Positions 49,153 through 58,587 of a DNA stretch of 64,000 nt are shown one piece after another (within the stretch, counting starts at the first letter, position 1; each line of letters starts with the position of its first letter). The stretch lies in contig JAPLSB010000019.1 in assembly GCA_026398875.1 (NCBI GenBank), positions 372,001 to 436,000 of the forward strand, read 5' to 3'. Below the pieces are notes generated by a model. That model was not told the origin of the DNA, ran no database searches, and saw only the letters and a list, made by a program, of their open reading frames with translations. The DNA is from Gammaproteobacteria bacterium. Its GTDB lineage: Bacteria > Pseudomonadota > Gammaproteobacteria > Nevskiales > Nevskiaceae. Made by a program: the position numbers and the translations under genes.

Positions 49153-49775
49153 CGGTCGAGCATCTGTTCGCGCAGGTTCCACAGGATCGCCGCCGTCGCG
49201 CCCCAGATCTGGTGACCGCCGTACTGGATTTCGAGAAACGGCACGTCGAAGCCGCCTCGGTTAAGCAGCTTGCGTTGAAAGCCGTCGTCCCTGGTGACGT
49301 GGTCGAGCGGCAGCTCGAAGGCTTCGGCCACTTCACCGGGATCGGTGGTCGGCACGAACGCGGTGTCGATATAGCCGACCACCGGCGTGATCCGGTAACC
49401 GGTCAGGGTCGGGTGATCATCGAGGTAGCCGAGCACCTGCACCGCGTCCGGCGCCAGGCCAACTTCCTCGTGCGCTTCACGCAGGGCAGCGAAGGCGTAG
49501 CTGGTATCGGTGTCGTCGCGGCGGCCACCGGGAAAGCTGATCTGGCCCTTGTGCTGGCGCAGGTGATCGGCACGCTTGGTCAGCAGCACCGTATGGCCTT
49601 GCGGCCGACGCAGGATCGGCACCAGCACCGCCGCCGGTTTCAGCAGCGACACCGCCGATTCGGTGACCAGATGACCGAGCTTCAGCGGCAGGTCCATGTG
49701 CGCCACCGGTCGCCGTGCTTCGCTGCTGGCCGCCAGCCGCTGGCGCAGCCGCTGCAGCGCCTCGTCATGGTGCAT
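49149..49775 (-). CDS. NUDIX hydrolase, CoA pyrophosphatase type
   Basis: A 208-residue enzyme. The NUDIX box reads GGRRDDTDTSYAFAALREAH followed by EEVGL, with the REx2EE core intact. QISFPGGR before it matches the NudL/CoAse subfamily motif LLTKR...GQISFPGG, which hydrolyses CoA and its thioesters. It lies 15 bases after metZ and overlaps the MazG fusion by four bases, forming a metZ-nudix-mazG operon with a nucleotide-housekeeping theme. Confidence 0.9.
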   Translation of the reverse strand: MHHDEALQRLRQRLAASSEARRPVAHMDLPLKLGHLVTESAVSLLKPAAVLVPILRRPQGHTVLLTKRADHLRQHKGQISFPGGRRDDTDTSYAFAALREAHEEVGLAPDAVQVLGYLDDHPTLTGYRITPVVGYIDTAFVPTTDPGEVAEAFELPLDHVTRDDGFQRKLLNRGGFDVPFLEIQYGGHQIWGATAAILWNLREQMLDR

Positions 49776-49790
49776 CGCCGTCGCGCCTGT

Positions 49791-50984
49791 CTAAAGGCCG
49801 CGCGCGAGGTCGGCGATGATGTCGTCGACATCCTCGAGCCCGACCGCCACCCGCACCAGTCCTTCGGTGATGCCGGCGAGCTTGCGTGCTTCGGCCGAGA
49901 TGCGGCCATGGGTGGTGGTCGCCGGATGGGTGATCGTGGTCCGGGTGTCGCCGAGATTGGCGGTGATCGACAGCATCTGCACCGAATCGATCACTCGCCA
50001 TGCAGCCTCGCGCCCGCCATCGACCTCGAACGACACGATGCCGCCGAAGCCGGTTGCGCCGCCCAGCTTCAGGTGCTGGCGTTTCGCCAGTTCGTGCTGC
50101 GGATGGCTTTCGAGACCCGGATGGAACACGCGGCGGATCTGCGGCTGGCTTTCCAGCCAGCGGGCCAATGTCAGTGCGGATTCGCAATGCGCGCGCATGC
50201 GGATGCCGAGCGTCTCCAGCCCCTTCAAGAACACCCAGGCATTGAACGGGCTCATGCTCGGGCCGGCCGTGCGCATGAAACCGAACATGTCCTTGCCGAC
50301 GATCTGGGCGTTGCCGACCACCGCACCGCCGACGCAGCGGCCCTGCCCGTCCAGATACTTGGTCGCCGAATGCACGACCAGATCGGCCCCGTGCTTCAGC
50401 GGCTGCTGCAGCACCGGCGACAGGAAGCAGTTGTCGACCGCCAGCAGCGCGCCGGCACCGTGGGCGACATCGGCCAGCGCCCGGATGTCGGCGATCTCGG
50501 TCAGCGGGTTGTTCGGTGTTTCGATGAAGAACAGCCGCGTCGTCGGCCGCAGCGCCGCGCCCCAGGCGTTGAGATCGCTCGGATCGACGAACGTGGTGTC
50601 GATGCCGAACTTGCCGAGGATGTTGTTGAACAGGTTGATCGTCGAACCGAACAGCGTTCGCGACGCCAGGATATGGTCGCCCCCCTTCAGCACCGACATG
50701 CACATCGCCAGGATCGCCGACATGCCGCTGGCCGTGGCCACGCAGCAATCGCCGCCTTCCATCGCCGCCAGCCGACGCTCGAAGGCCTGCACGGTCGGGT
50801 TGGTGAAGCGCGAATAGACATTGCCCGGCTTCTCGCCGGAAAACACCGCAGCCGCTTCGGCGGCACTGCCGTAGACGAACGACGAGGTCAGGTGAATCGC
50901 GGCGGAATGCTCGCGCTCGTCGGTACGCGGCTCTGCCGCGCGCACACCGAGCGTCGAGGCGCCCCAGTTGGAAAAATCGTTCAT
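49791..50984 (-). CDS. metZ: O-succinylhomoserine sulfhydrylase
   Basis: A 397-residue PLP enzyme that makes homocysteine from O-succinylhomoserine and sulfide. The PLP Lys is in SATKYLDGQGRCVGG, typical of MetZ, and SRFTNPTVQAFERRLAAMEG is the conserved N-terminal PLP-phosphate region. Cystathionine gamma-synthase or beta-lyase are related alternatives, but the GQGRC context favours MetZ. It leads an operon with the NUDIX and MazG genes and is divergent from the TetR gene. Confidence 0.9.
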   Translation of the reverse strand: MNDFSNWGASTLGVRAAEPRTDEREHSAAIHLTSSFVYGSAAEAAAVFSGEKPGNVYSRFTNPTVQAFERRLAAMEGGDCCVATASGMSAILAMCMSVLKGGDHILASRTLFGSTINLFNNILGKFGIDTTFVDPSDLNAWGAALRPTTRLFFIETPNNPLTEIADIRALADVAHGAGALLAVDNCFLSPVLQQPLKHGADLVVHSATKYLDGQGRCVGGAVVGNAQIVGKDMFGFMRTAGPSMSPFNAWVFLKGLETLGIRMRAHCESALTLARWLESQPQIRRVFHPGLESHPQHELAKRQHLKLGGATGFGGIVSFEVDGGREAAWRVIDSVQMLSITANLGDTRTTITHPATTTHGRISAEARKLAGITEGLVRVAVGLEDVDDIIADLARGL

Positions 50985-51058
50985 GCCAGTGGCGGGAAGT
51001 GCGAAGGACGCCGACGCTGCAGTCGGCTGCGAAGTTTAGCGCCGAAACAGGCCGCACT

Positions 51059-51068
51059 TTGTGCACAA
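51059..51068. promoter_or_regulatory. Palindrome between metZ and tetR-like gene
   Basis: TTGTGCACAA is a perfect 10-base palindrome in the divergent gap, followed by a GATAAT -10 candidate at 51097-51102. It could be a TetR-family operator, though the site is short. Confidence 0.35.
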
Positions 51069-51130
51069 TCGTACTGCGCGGCACCGATGCATTCGTGATA
51101 ATCGCGGCTCCGCTCTCGACAGACCCCGGC

Positions 51131-51757
51131 ATGGCCCGCAAACCCGCTCACGAGCAGTTCGACACGCTGCGCGCAATCCAGGATTGCGCATTCGACCTGT
51201 TCGGCCGCTACGGCTACGACGGGGTGTCGATCGGCACGATTTCGACCGCAGCCAAGCTGTCCAAGGGCGCGCTGTACTGGCATTTCGACAGCAAGGAAGC
51301 GCTGTTCCTGGCCTGCCTGAAGCGCCTGCATTCGTTGTTCGACACCTACATCTTCGACCGGATGCGCGAGCCCGACGCCGACCCGGTAGCGGCCGTCGCG
51401 CTGCTGTTCCAGGGCACCGCGCAGTTGCTTCAGGACCCGCTGATGCGCAATGGCGGTGCCGGCTACTGGCTGATTCCGGACAGCCCGGAAACGGCGATGC
51501 TGGCCGCCGAGCAGCGCGCCTTCGAAGCGCGTTCGGCGCAGACGATCCGCGACGTGCTGGCCCGTGGCACGGCAATGGGTCGCTTCGATCTTGGCGACGA
51601 TCTCGACGACATGTCGCGGGCGATCATTTCGGTCGTCGTCACCGTGATCCTGCCGCTGCGTGATCAGTCGCCGGACACCGCCAACCGCACGCTGCGGGTG
51701 CTGACACGCACGCTGTTCCGCGCCTACGGCAGCAAGGGCTCGATTCCACAGCTCTGA
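51131..51757 (+). CDS. TetR-family transcriptional regulator
   Basis: About 208 residues from the ATG at 51131. The N-terminal helix-turn-helix (DCAFDLFGRYGYDGVSIGTI, then STAAKLSKGALYWHFDSKEALF) is standard TetR. The C-terminal half is a ligand-binding helical domain. It is convergent with the mdtABC-type pump genes, its stop lying 9 bases from that of the last pump gene, so it is the likely local regulator of the pump, as often found. The inducer is unknown. Confidence 0.9.
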   Translation: MARKPAHEQFDTLRAIQDCAFDLFGRYGYDGVSIGTISTAAKLSKGALYWHFDSKEALFLACLKRLHSLFDTYIFDRMREPDADPVAAVALLFQGTAQLLQDPLMRNGGAGYWLIPDSPETAMLAAEQRAFEARSAQTIRDVLARGTAMGRFDLGDDLDDMSRAIISVVVTVILPLRDQSPDTANRTLRVLTRTLFRAYGSKGSIPQL

Positions 51758-51766
51758 CCGCCCTGT

Positions 51767-54700
51767 TCAGTGCATCGTCGGCGCCAGCGGAGATAGCAGC
51801 CGCCGCTTTCGCCGCCACGCGGCCAGCTTCTCGAAGCCGAGGTAGACCACCGGCGTGGTGAACAGCGTCAGCAGCTGGCTCAGCAGCAGCCCGCCGATGA
51901 TCGCGATGCCCAGCGGCTGGCGCAGTTCCGATCCTGTGCCCAGGCCGATCGCCAGCGGCACCGCACCGAATACCGCCGCCATCGTGGTCATCGTGATCGG
52001 CCGGAAACGGGTCAGGCAGGCCTCGAAGATTGCGTCGCGCGGCGGCAGGCCGCGGCTGCGCTGGGCATCGAGCGCGAAGTCGATCAGCAGGATGGCGTTC
52101 TTCTTGACGATGCCGATCAGCAGGATGATCCCGATGATCGCCACCAGCGAAAGCTCCATGTCGAACGCCAGCAGCGCCAGCAGCGCGCCGATGCCGGCCG
52201 ACGGGATCGTCGACAGGATGGTCAGCGGATGGATCCAGCTTTCGTAGAGCATGCCGAGCACGATGTAGACCGCCAGCAGCGCGGTCAGCAGCAGGATCGG
52301 GAACGCTTCCAGCCCGCTGGCGAACAGCTTGGCGCTGCCGCCGAATGCACCGCGAATGCTGCCCGGCATCTGCATCTCGGCCATCTCGCGTTCGATCAGC
52401 GGCTGGACCATCGGCAGTGTGACACCCGGCTTCAGATTGAAGGTCAGATTCACGACGGTGAACTGGCCTTCGTGATTGATCGACAGCGGCGCCGTGCCGA
52501 ACGCGAAGTGAGCCACCGCCGATAGCGGCACTGCGGTGCCTGCCGGCGTGATCAGCTGCACGCGATCGAGCGCGGACGGATCACGCTGCTCATCCGGCGT
52601 TGCTTCGAGAATCACTCGGTATTGGTCGGTCTTGTCGTACAACAGCGCGATCTGGCGCTGGCCGAAAGCGTCGTACAGCGCCGCGTCGATGTCGGCCGGC
52701 CGCAGGCCAAGCCGGGACGCCGCATCGCGATTGACGATGACATTCAGCTGCAGCGCGCCGGTTTCCAGATCGGACGACACATCGCGCAGCTCGGGCAGCT
52801 TTTTCAGGCGTTCGACCAGCTTCGGCGTCCACTCGTAAAGATCGGCTGGCTCGCTGGCGCTGAGCGCGAACAGGTACTGCGAGCGCCCGGAGCGGCCGCC
52901 GGCGCGCAGATCCTGCAGTGCCTGCAGGTACATCTCGACGCCTTCGATCTTCTGGGTCTGCGGTCGCAGCCGGTCGATGACCTTTTCGACGTTGGTCCTG
53001 CGGCCTTCTTCCGGGGTCTTGAGGTTGATGAAGATGCGCGCCGAGTTCGATGAACCGCGATTGCCACCCACGAAGTAGACCGCCGAAGCGACATCGGGAT
53101 CGGCGAGCACGATGTCGGCCAGCTGCAGCGTCTTGGCAGCGATGGCGTCGAACGATGAATCCTGGGCGCTGACGATCGAGCCCTGGATGAAGCCGGTATC
53201 CTGCTGCGGGAAGAAGCCCTTCGGCACCACCGTGTACAGCCAGCCGGTAAGGAAAACGGTGGCCAGCGTGAACACCGCCATCAGCCGGGTATGGCGCAGC
53301 GTCCAGACCAGCCCGGTCCGGTAGACGCCCAGCAGCGCAGAGAGCCCGGCTTCCAGCCCGCGTTCGAGCCGGCCAGGCTTGCGATCCTGCTTCTCTGCTC
53401 GCAGGAAACGCGCGCACAGGCTCGGCGTGAGGCTCAAGCTGATGATTCCGGACAGTGCCACGGCAATCGCCAGGGTCACCGAGAACTCGCGGAACAGTCG
53501 GCCCGGAATGCCGCCGAGGAACAGGATGGGGATGAACACGGCTATCAGCGACACGGTGATCGACAGCACCGTGAAGCCGATCTCTCGCGCACCGCGGATC
53601 GCCGCCTCGCGCGGCTTCTCGCCGTTCTCGATATGGCGAACGATGTTCTCGATCACCACGATCGCGTCGTCGACGACGAAGCCGACCGACACGGTCAGCG
53701 CGATCAGCGACAGGTTGTCGAGGCTGTAGTCGAGCAGCCACATCAGCGCGCAGGTGCTGCTGAGCGCCAGCGGAACGGTGATGCCGGCAATCGCCGTCGG
53801 CACGCCGCGGCGCAGGAACAGGAACATCACCAGGATCACCAGCGCGGTGGACACCACCAGCGCCACCTGCACCTCGTGGACCGACGCGCGAATGGTCTGC
53901 GTACGGTTGGCTTGGATCGAGATCGTCACACCCGGCGGCAGCGCCGCCTTGATGCCGGGCAGTTGCGCCAGGATGGCGTCGACGGTTTCGATGACATTGG
54001 CATCGGCCTGCTTGCGGATGAACATCAGCACCGCGCGCTTGCCGTTGTACCAGCCGGCAGTTCGGCTGTTCTCCTGCCCTTCGATGACCTCGGCGACCGC
54101 CGACAGCAGCACCGGCACGCCGTTGCGAACTGCGACGATGGCGTTGCGGAAGTCCTCGACCGTGGCCAACTGATCGTTGGCGTCGATCACCCAGGTCTGC
54201 TGCTCGTCACCGATCCGGCCCTTCGCGCGATTGACGGTCAGCCCGGTGATCGCGCTGCGAACGTCGGCCAGCGACAGGCCCATTCTGGACAGCGCTGCCG
54301 GGTTGGCCTGGATGCGGATCGCCGGCTTGGCGGCGCCGGAAATCTGCACTTCGGACACGCCCTTGACCTGCGACAGCGTCGGGCTCAAGCGGGTGTCGGC
54401 GATCTCGTAGACCCGGTCGAGGCCGAGACTGTCCGAGGTGATCGCAAGGATCAGGATCGGCGCGTCATTGGGATTGGCCTTGCGCCAGGTCGGCGGCGAC
54501 GGCAGCCCCGCCGGCAGATCGGCCAGCGACGCGTTGATCGCCGCCTGCACGTCGCGCGCTGCACCGTCGATGTCGCGGCTGAGGTCGAACTGCAACACGA
54601 TCGTCGCGCTGCCGAGCGCCGACGACGAAGTCATTTCGTTGACGCCGGGAATCTGCCCGAGCCGCCGCTCCAGCGGCGCGGCAACGGTCTGCGCCATCGT

Positions 54701-54871
54701 TTCCGGCGACGCCCCCGGCTGCTGCGTCGACACGAAGATGATCGGGAACTCGACCTGCGGCAGCGGCGCAACTGGAAGCCTGAAGTAGGCCAGCAGGCCG
54801 ATCAGGAAGAAGCCGACAGCCAGCAGCGAGGTGCCGATCGGACGGGCAATGAACGGACCGCTGAGGCTCAC
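51767..54871 (-). CDS. mdtC: RND efflux pump subunit, MdtC-like
   Basis: A 1034-residue inner-membrane proton-driven pump with the usual twelve helices and two large periplasmic loops. It begins with GTG and SLSGPFIARPIGTSLLAVGF. QVEFPIIFVSTQQPGASPET and the proton-relay region with two acidic residues (VGFVVDDAIVVIENIVRHIE) are present. It is the second of two RND genes after one adaptor, as in MdtABC, where MdtB and MdtC form a mixed trimer. A 394-base repeat-rich gap separates it from mdtB. Confidence 0.88.
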   Translation of the reverse strand: MSLSGPFIARPIGTSLLAVGFFLIGLLAYFRLPVAPLPQVEFPIIFVSTQQPGASPETMAQTVAAPLERRLGQIPGVNEMTSSSALGSATIVLQFDLSRDIDGAARDVQAAINASLADLPAGLPSPPTWRKANPNDAPILILAITSDSLGLDRVYEIADTRLSPTLSQVKGVSEVQISGAAKPAIRIQANPAALSRMGLSLADVRSAITGLTVNRAKGRIGDEQQTWVIDANDQLATVEDFRNAIVAVRNGVPVLLSAVAEVIEGQENSRTAGWYNGKRAVLMFIRKQADANVIETVDAILAQLPGIKAALPPGVTISIQANRTQTIRASVHEVQVALVVSTALVILVMFLFLRRGVPTAIAGITVPLALSSTCALMWLLDYSLDNLSLIALTVSVGFVVDDAIVVIENIVRHIENGEKPREAAIRGAREIGFTVLSITVSLIAVFIPILFLGGIPGRLFREFSVTLAIAVALSGIISLSLTPSLCARFLRAEKQDRKPGRLERGLEAGLSALLGVYRTGLVWTLRHTRLMAVFTLATVFLTGWLYTVVPKGFFPQQDTGFIQGSIVSAQDSSFDAIAAKTLQLADIVLADPDVASAVYFVGGNRGSSNSARIFINLKTPEEGRRTNVEKVIDRLRPQTQKIEGVEMYLQALQDLRAGGRSGRSQYLFALSASEPADLYEWTPKLVERLKKLPELRDVSSDLETGALQLNVIVNRDAASRLGLRPADIDAALYDAFGQRQIALLYDKTDQYRVILEATPDEQRDPSALDRVQLITPAGTAVPLSAVAHFAFGTAPLSINHEGQFTVVNLTFNLKPGVTLPMVQPLIEREMAEMQMPGSIRGAFGGSAKLFASGLEAFPILLLTALLAVYIVLGMLYESWIHPLTILSTIPSAGIGALLALLAFDMELSLVAIIGIILLIGIVKKNAILLIDFALDAQRSRGLPPRDAIFEACLTRFRPITMTTMAAVFGAVPLAIGLGTGSELRQPLGIAIIGGLLLSQLLTLFTTPVVYLGFEKLAAWRRKRRLLSPLAPTMH

Positions 54872-55265
54872 GACTTTCGCCCGACAACAAAAGCGGTCTC
54901 ACGCGGAGAACGCGGAGCACGCAGGGAAAAGCGACAAGAAAAATCCTGGGCACAAAGGCACGAAGGTGAAAAGCAAGGACGCGAAGACAATCGAGAGACG
55001 CTTTCCCTTTGTGTCCTTGCCTTGGCGGTTCTTCGTGCCTTTGTGCCCCGGAGCTTTTGGCTGTTATCGATCAGTCGAGGAGCGCGGGAGTGACGGCAAA
55101 AGCTTGTCTCACGCGGAGAACGCGGAGGACTCAGAGAAAAGCCAAGAAAGGAAAAGCCAAGGAAGAAAAAGCTTTTCTGCGTTTGCCGTTCTCCGCGATC
55201 TCTGCGTTCTCCGCGTGAAATATCGCCTTTGCCGTTCTCTCCGCGAGACTTCGCTGCGAGCGCGC
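54872..55265. repeat. Composite inverted-repeat block between mdtB and mdtC
   Basis: No gene. GGGCACAAAGGCACGAAG at 54948-54965 is perfectly inverted at 55031-55048. TCACGCGGAGAACGC at 55109-55123 is perfectly inverted at 55204-55218. TCTCACGCGGAGAACGCGGA also appears at 54897, 210 bases before its second copy at 55107. The same units recur at 63.5-63.9 kb. The transcript between the two pump genes would fold into strong hairpins. Confidence 0.85.
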
Positions 55266-58200
55266 TCATGCCGATACCGTCTCCGGCGCAGCACGGAAGC
55301 GCTGCGCGACGCGATCCATCGCCAGGTAAATCACCGGCGTGGTGTACAGCGTCAGCAGCTGGCTGAGGATCAGGCCGCCGACGATGGCGATGCCCATCGG
55401 GTTGCGCAGTTCGGAGCCGGCGCCCGACTCCAGCGCCAGCGGCAGCGCGCCAAGAAGTGCGGCCATCGTCGTCATCATGATCGGCCGGAAGCGCAGCAGC
55501 GCCGCTTCGAAGATCGCTTCACGCGGCTGCTTGCCGTGGTCGCGTTCGGCTTCGAGCGCGAAGTCGATCATCATGATCGCGTTCTTCTTGACGATGCCGA
55601 TCAACAGCACCACGCCGATCAGCGCGACCACCGAGAAATCCTGCCGCGTCAGCAGCAGCGCCAGCAGCGCGCCGACGCCGGCCGACGGTAGGGTCGACAG
55701 GATGGTCAGCGGATGGATGTAGCTCTCGTAGAGCACGCCAAGCACGATGTAGATCACCACGATCGCCGCCAGGATCAGCCACGGCATGCTGGCCAGCGAA
55801 GCCTGGAACTCGGCCGCCGTGCCCGAGAAGCTGCGCTGCACCGACGCCGGCAGACCGATCTCGGCTTCGGCGGCTGCGATCGCCGGCACGGCATCGCTCA
55901 GGCTCATGCCCGGCGCCAGATTGAATGACAGCACCGCTGCCGGCAGCTGGCCCTGATGGCTCAGCACCAGCGGGCCGCGCGCGGTGGTGGCGGTGGCCAC
56001 GGCAGACAGCGGCACCAGTGCGCCAGTGTTCGACTTCACGTACAGCTGATCGAGCGCATCCGGCCGCTTGCGGAATTCCGGCGGCACTTCGAGCACGACG
56101 CGGTATTGCGTGACCTGCGTGAAGATCGTCGTCACCTGCCGCTGTCCGAAGGCGTCGTACAGCGCATCGTCGATCGCCTGCACCGGCACGCCGAGGCGCG
56201 AGGCGCGGTCGCGCTGGATATCAAGCTTCAGGTACAGGCCATCGGTCTGCTGCTCGGTGGTGACATCGGCCAGCTCGGGCCTCGCCTTCAGTGCCGCGAT
56301 CAGCTTCGGCGTCCATTCGGCCAGCTCGGCGGCATCGAGGCTGCGCAAGCCGTACTGGTACTGGGTACGCGCGATGCGGCTGTCGATCTGCAGGTCCTGC
56401 ACCGGCTGCATGAACAGGCTGATGCCCTCGACACCGGCGGCACGATCCTTCAGCCGTTCGATCACGTCAGCGGCGGAAGCATTACGCTCGCCGCGCGGCT
56501 TCAGCACGATGTTGATGCGGCCGGTGTTCAAGGTCGGGTTGATGCTGCCGCTGCCGACGAATGCCGCGATGCTCTGCACGTCCGGGTCGCCGCGCAGCGC
56601 CTCGGTCAATGCGAAGGTGCGGGCCTTCATCGCCGGGAACGAAATGCTGGCTTCGGCTTCGGCCACACCGACGATCACGCCGGTGTCCTGCTGCGGCAGC
56701 AGGCCCTTGGGGATAGCGATGAACAGCACGGCCGTGGCGACCAGCGTCAGGCCGAACACGGTCAAGGTCTGCTTCGGGCGCGCCATCACCCAGCGCAAGC
56801 TGCGCTCGTAACCTGCCAGCAGATTGGCAAACTGACGTTCCGTCCAGTCGAAGATGGGTCGATTGGGCGCGCCATGCTTCTGGTCGGGCTGTTCGGCCTT
56901 CAGCAGCTTGGCGCACATCATCGGCGTCAAGGTCAGCGATACCAGTGCGGAGATCGTCACGGCAATGGTCAGCACCAATGCAAAGTCGCGGAACAGCCGG
57001 CCGATCACGCCGCTCATGAACAGCAGCGGGATGAACACGGCGATCAGGCTCACGGTCAGCGACACCACGGTGAAGCCGATCTGCTTGGCACCCTTTCGCG
57101 CGGCGGTTTCCGGATCGTCGCCCGCTTCGATGTAACGGACGATGTTCTCGATCATCACGATTGCGTCGTCGACGACGAAGCCGGTGGCAATGGTCAGCGC
57201 CATCAGGCTCAGGTTGTCGAGCGAAAAGCCGCACAGCGCCATCACGCCAAAAGTGCCGATGATCGACATCGGCAGCGCCACGCTCGGGATCACCGTGGCC
57301 CACAGCTTGCGCAGGAACACGAAGATCACCATCACCACCAACGCGATGGTCAGCAGCATCGTGAACTGCACGTCGTGCACCGAAGCGCGAATGGTTTCAG
57401 TGCGATCGGCCAGCACCGTCACCTTGACCGACGCCGGGAAGCTGGCCGTCAGCTGCGGCAGCAGCTGCTGGATGCGGCCGACGGTCTCAATGATATTGGC
57501 GCCGGGCTGGCGGCGGACATCGACCAGCACGGCCGCCTTGGCATTGACCCAAGCCGCAAGCTGCTCGTTCTCGACCCCTTCGATGACATTGGCAACGTCG
57601 CTCAAGCGCACCGGCGCGCCATTGCGGTAGGCGATGATCACCGGCTTGTATTCGTCCGCCGACACGATCTGGTCGTTCGAGCCAATCGTGAAGCTCTGCT
57701 TCGGTCCGTCGAACGTGCCCTTCGGCGCGTTGACGTTGGCTTCGCGCAGCGCCGTGCGGATGTCGCCCAAGCCCAGCTGCAAGCCGGCCAACGCGGTCGG
57801 ATTGGCCTGGATGCGCACCGCCGGCCGCTGGTTGCCCTGAATCGATACCAGACCGACGCCCGACACCTGCGACAGCTTCTGCGCCAGTACCGAATCGGCG
57901 AAATCGGCGACCTGGTTCTGCGGCAGCACATCGGAGCTGATCGCCAGCTGCAGGATCGGCGCGTCAGCCGGGTTGACCTTGTTGTAGACCGGCGGATACG
58001 GCAGGTCGGCCGGCAAGGTGCCGCGCGCCGCATTGATCGCTGCCTGCACGTCCTGCGCGGCGTTGTCGATGTCGCGATCGAGCACGAACTGCAGCGTGAT
58101 CGTCGACAGGCCGTAGGACGAATCCGAGTTCATCGACGCCAGCCCGGCAATCGTGCCGAACTGCCGCTCCAGCGGGGTCGTGACCAGCGACTCCATCACT

Positions 58201-58370
58201 TGCGGGCTCGCGCCCGGCAATTGCGTGGTGACCTGGATGGTCGGGAAATCGACGTTCGGCAGTGCCGAGATCGGCAGGCTCCGGTAGCCGAGCGCCCCCA
58301 GCAGCAGCACCGCGATCATCAGCAGCGTGGTCGCGATCGGGCGGGAAATGAACGGTTCGGAGACGCTCAC
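55266..58370 (-). CDS. mdtB: RND efflux pump subunit, MdtB-like
   Basis: A 1034-residue RND pump, starting with GTG and SVSEPFISRPIATTLLMIAV. NVDFPTIQVTTQLPGASPQV and the proton-relay helix (ATGFVVDDAIVMIENIVRYI) are intact, as are the two periplasmic porter regions. It resembles the neighbouring MdtC-like protein throughout, suggesting an old duplication. It follows the adaptor gene after about 217 bases that contain another repeat. It should form the MdtB part of a drug and bile-salt type exporter. Confidence 0.88.
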   Translation of the reverse strand: MSVSEPFISRPIATTLLMIAVLLLGALGYRSLPISALPNVDFPTIQVTTQLPGASPQVMESLVTTPLERQFGTIAGLASMNSDSSYGLSTITLQFVLDRDIDNAAQDVQAAINAARGTLPADLPYPPVYNKVNPADAPILQLAISSDVLPQNQVADFADSVLAQKLSQVSGVGLVSIQGNQRPAVRIQANPTALAGLQLGLGDIRTALREANVNAPKGTFDGPKQSFTIGSNDQIVSADEYKPVIIAYRNGAPVRLSDVANVIEGVENEQLAAWVNAKAAVLVDVRRQPGANIIETVGRIQQLLPQLTASFPASVKVTVLADRTETIRASVHDVQFTMLLTIALVVMVIFVFLRKLWATVIPSVALPMSIIGTFGVMALCGFSLDNLSLMALTIATGFVVDDAIVMIENIVRYIEAGDDPETAARKGAKQIGFTVVSLTVSLIAVFIPLLFMSGVIGRLFRDFALVLTIAVTISALVSLTLTPMMCAKLLKAEQPDQKHGAPNRPIFDWTERQFANLLAGYERSLRWVMARPKQTLTVFGLTLVATAVLFIAIPKGLLPQQDTGVIVGVAEAEASISFPAMKARTFALTEALRGDPDVQSIAAFVGSGSINPTLNTGRINIVLKPRGERNASAADVIERLKDRAAGVEGISLFMQPVQDLQIDSRIARTQYQYGLRSLDAAELAEWTPKLIAALKARPELADVTTEQQTDGLYLKLDIQRDRASRLGVPVQAIDDALYDAFGQRQVTTIFTQVTQYRVVLEVPPEFRKRPDALDQLYVKSNTGALVPLSAVATATTARGPLVLSHQGQLPAAVLSFNLAPGMSLSDAVPAIAAAEAEIGLPASVQRSFSGTAAEFQASLASMPWLILAAIVVIYIVLGVLYESYIHPLTILSTLPSAGVGALLALLLTRQDFSVVALIGVVLLIGIVKKNAIMMIDFALEAERDHGKQPREAIFEAALLRFRPIMMTTMAALLGALPLALESGAGSELRNPMGIAIVGGLILSQLLTLYTTPVIYLAMDRVAQRFRAAPETVSA

Positions 58371-58437
58371 TTGCAGCCGTCCTCGCGCGCAGAACCTGAA
58401 GACGCAGAGAACGGCGTGACGCGAATGCGCGGAATAG

Positions 58438-58558
58438 CCCTCTCCCCCCGGGAGAGGGTTGGGTGAGGGACTCGGTCCAACGTGGGCGCTCGGCTCGACC
58501 AGCTTCCCTCACCCCCAACCGCCAGAGGCATGCTCTGGCCCCAGAAGGGAGAGGGGAG
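58438..58558. repeat. CCCTCTCCC hairpin repeat between mdtA and mdtB
   Basis: CCCTCTCCC at 58438-58446 pairs with GGGAGAGGG at 58450-58458, and TTGGGTGAGGG at 58459-58469 pairs with CCCTCACCCCCAA near 58506-58518, followed by a further GGGAGAGGGG. It is a nested hairpin of a type seen in many proteobacterial genomes. Confidence 0.8.
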
Positions 58559-58587
58559 ACCGGCGCGCTTCGCGAGAATGCTCACGC

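Noticed and set aside
53291..58466. Two very long plus-strand open frames (53291-55093, 55956-58466) opposite the RND pump genes
   Set aside because: Both mirror strongly conserved pump genes and are rich in His/Gln/Arg, as antisense frames of GC-rich genes are.
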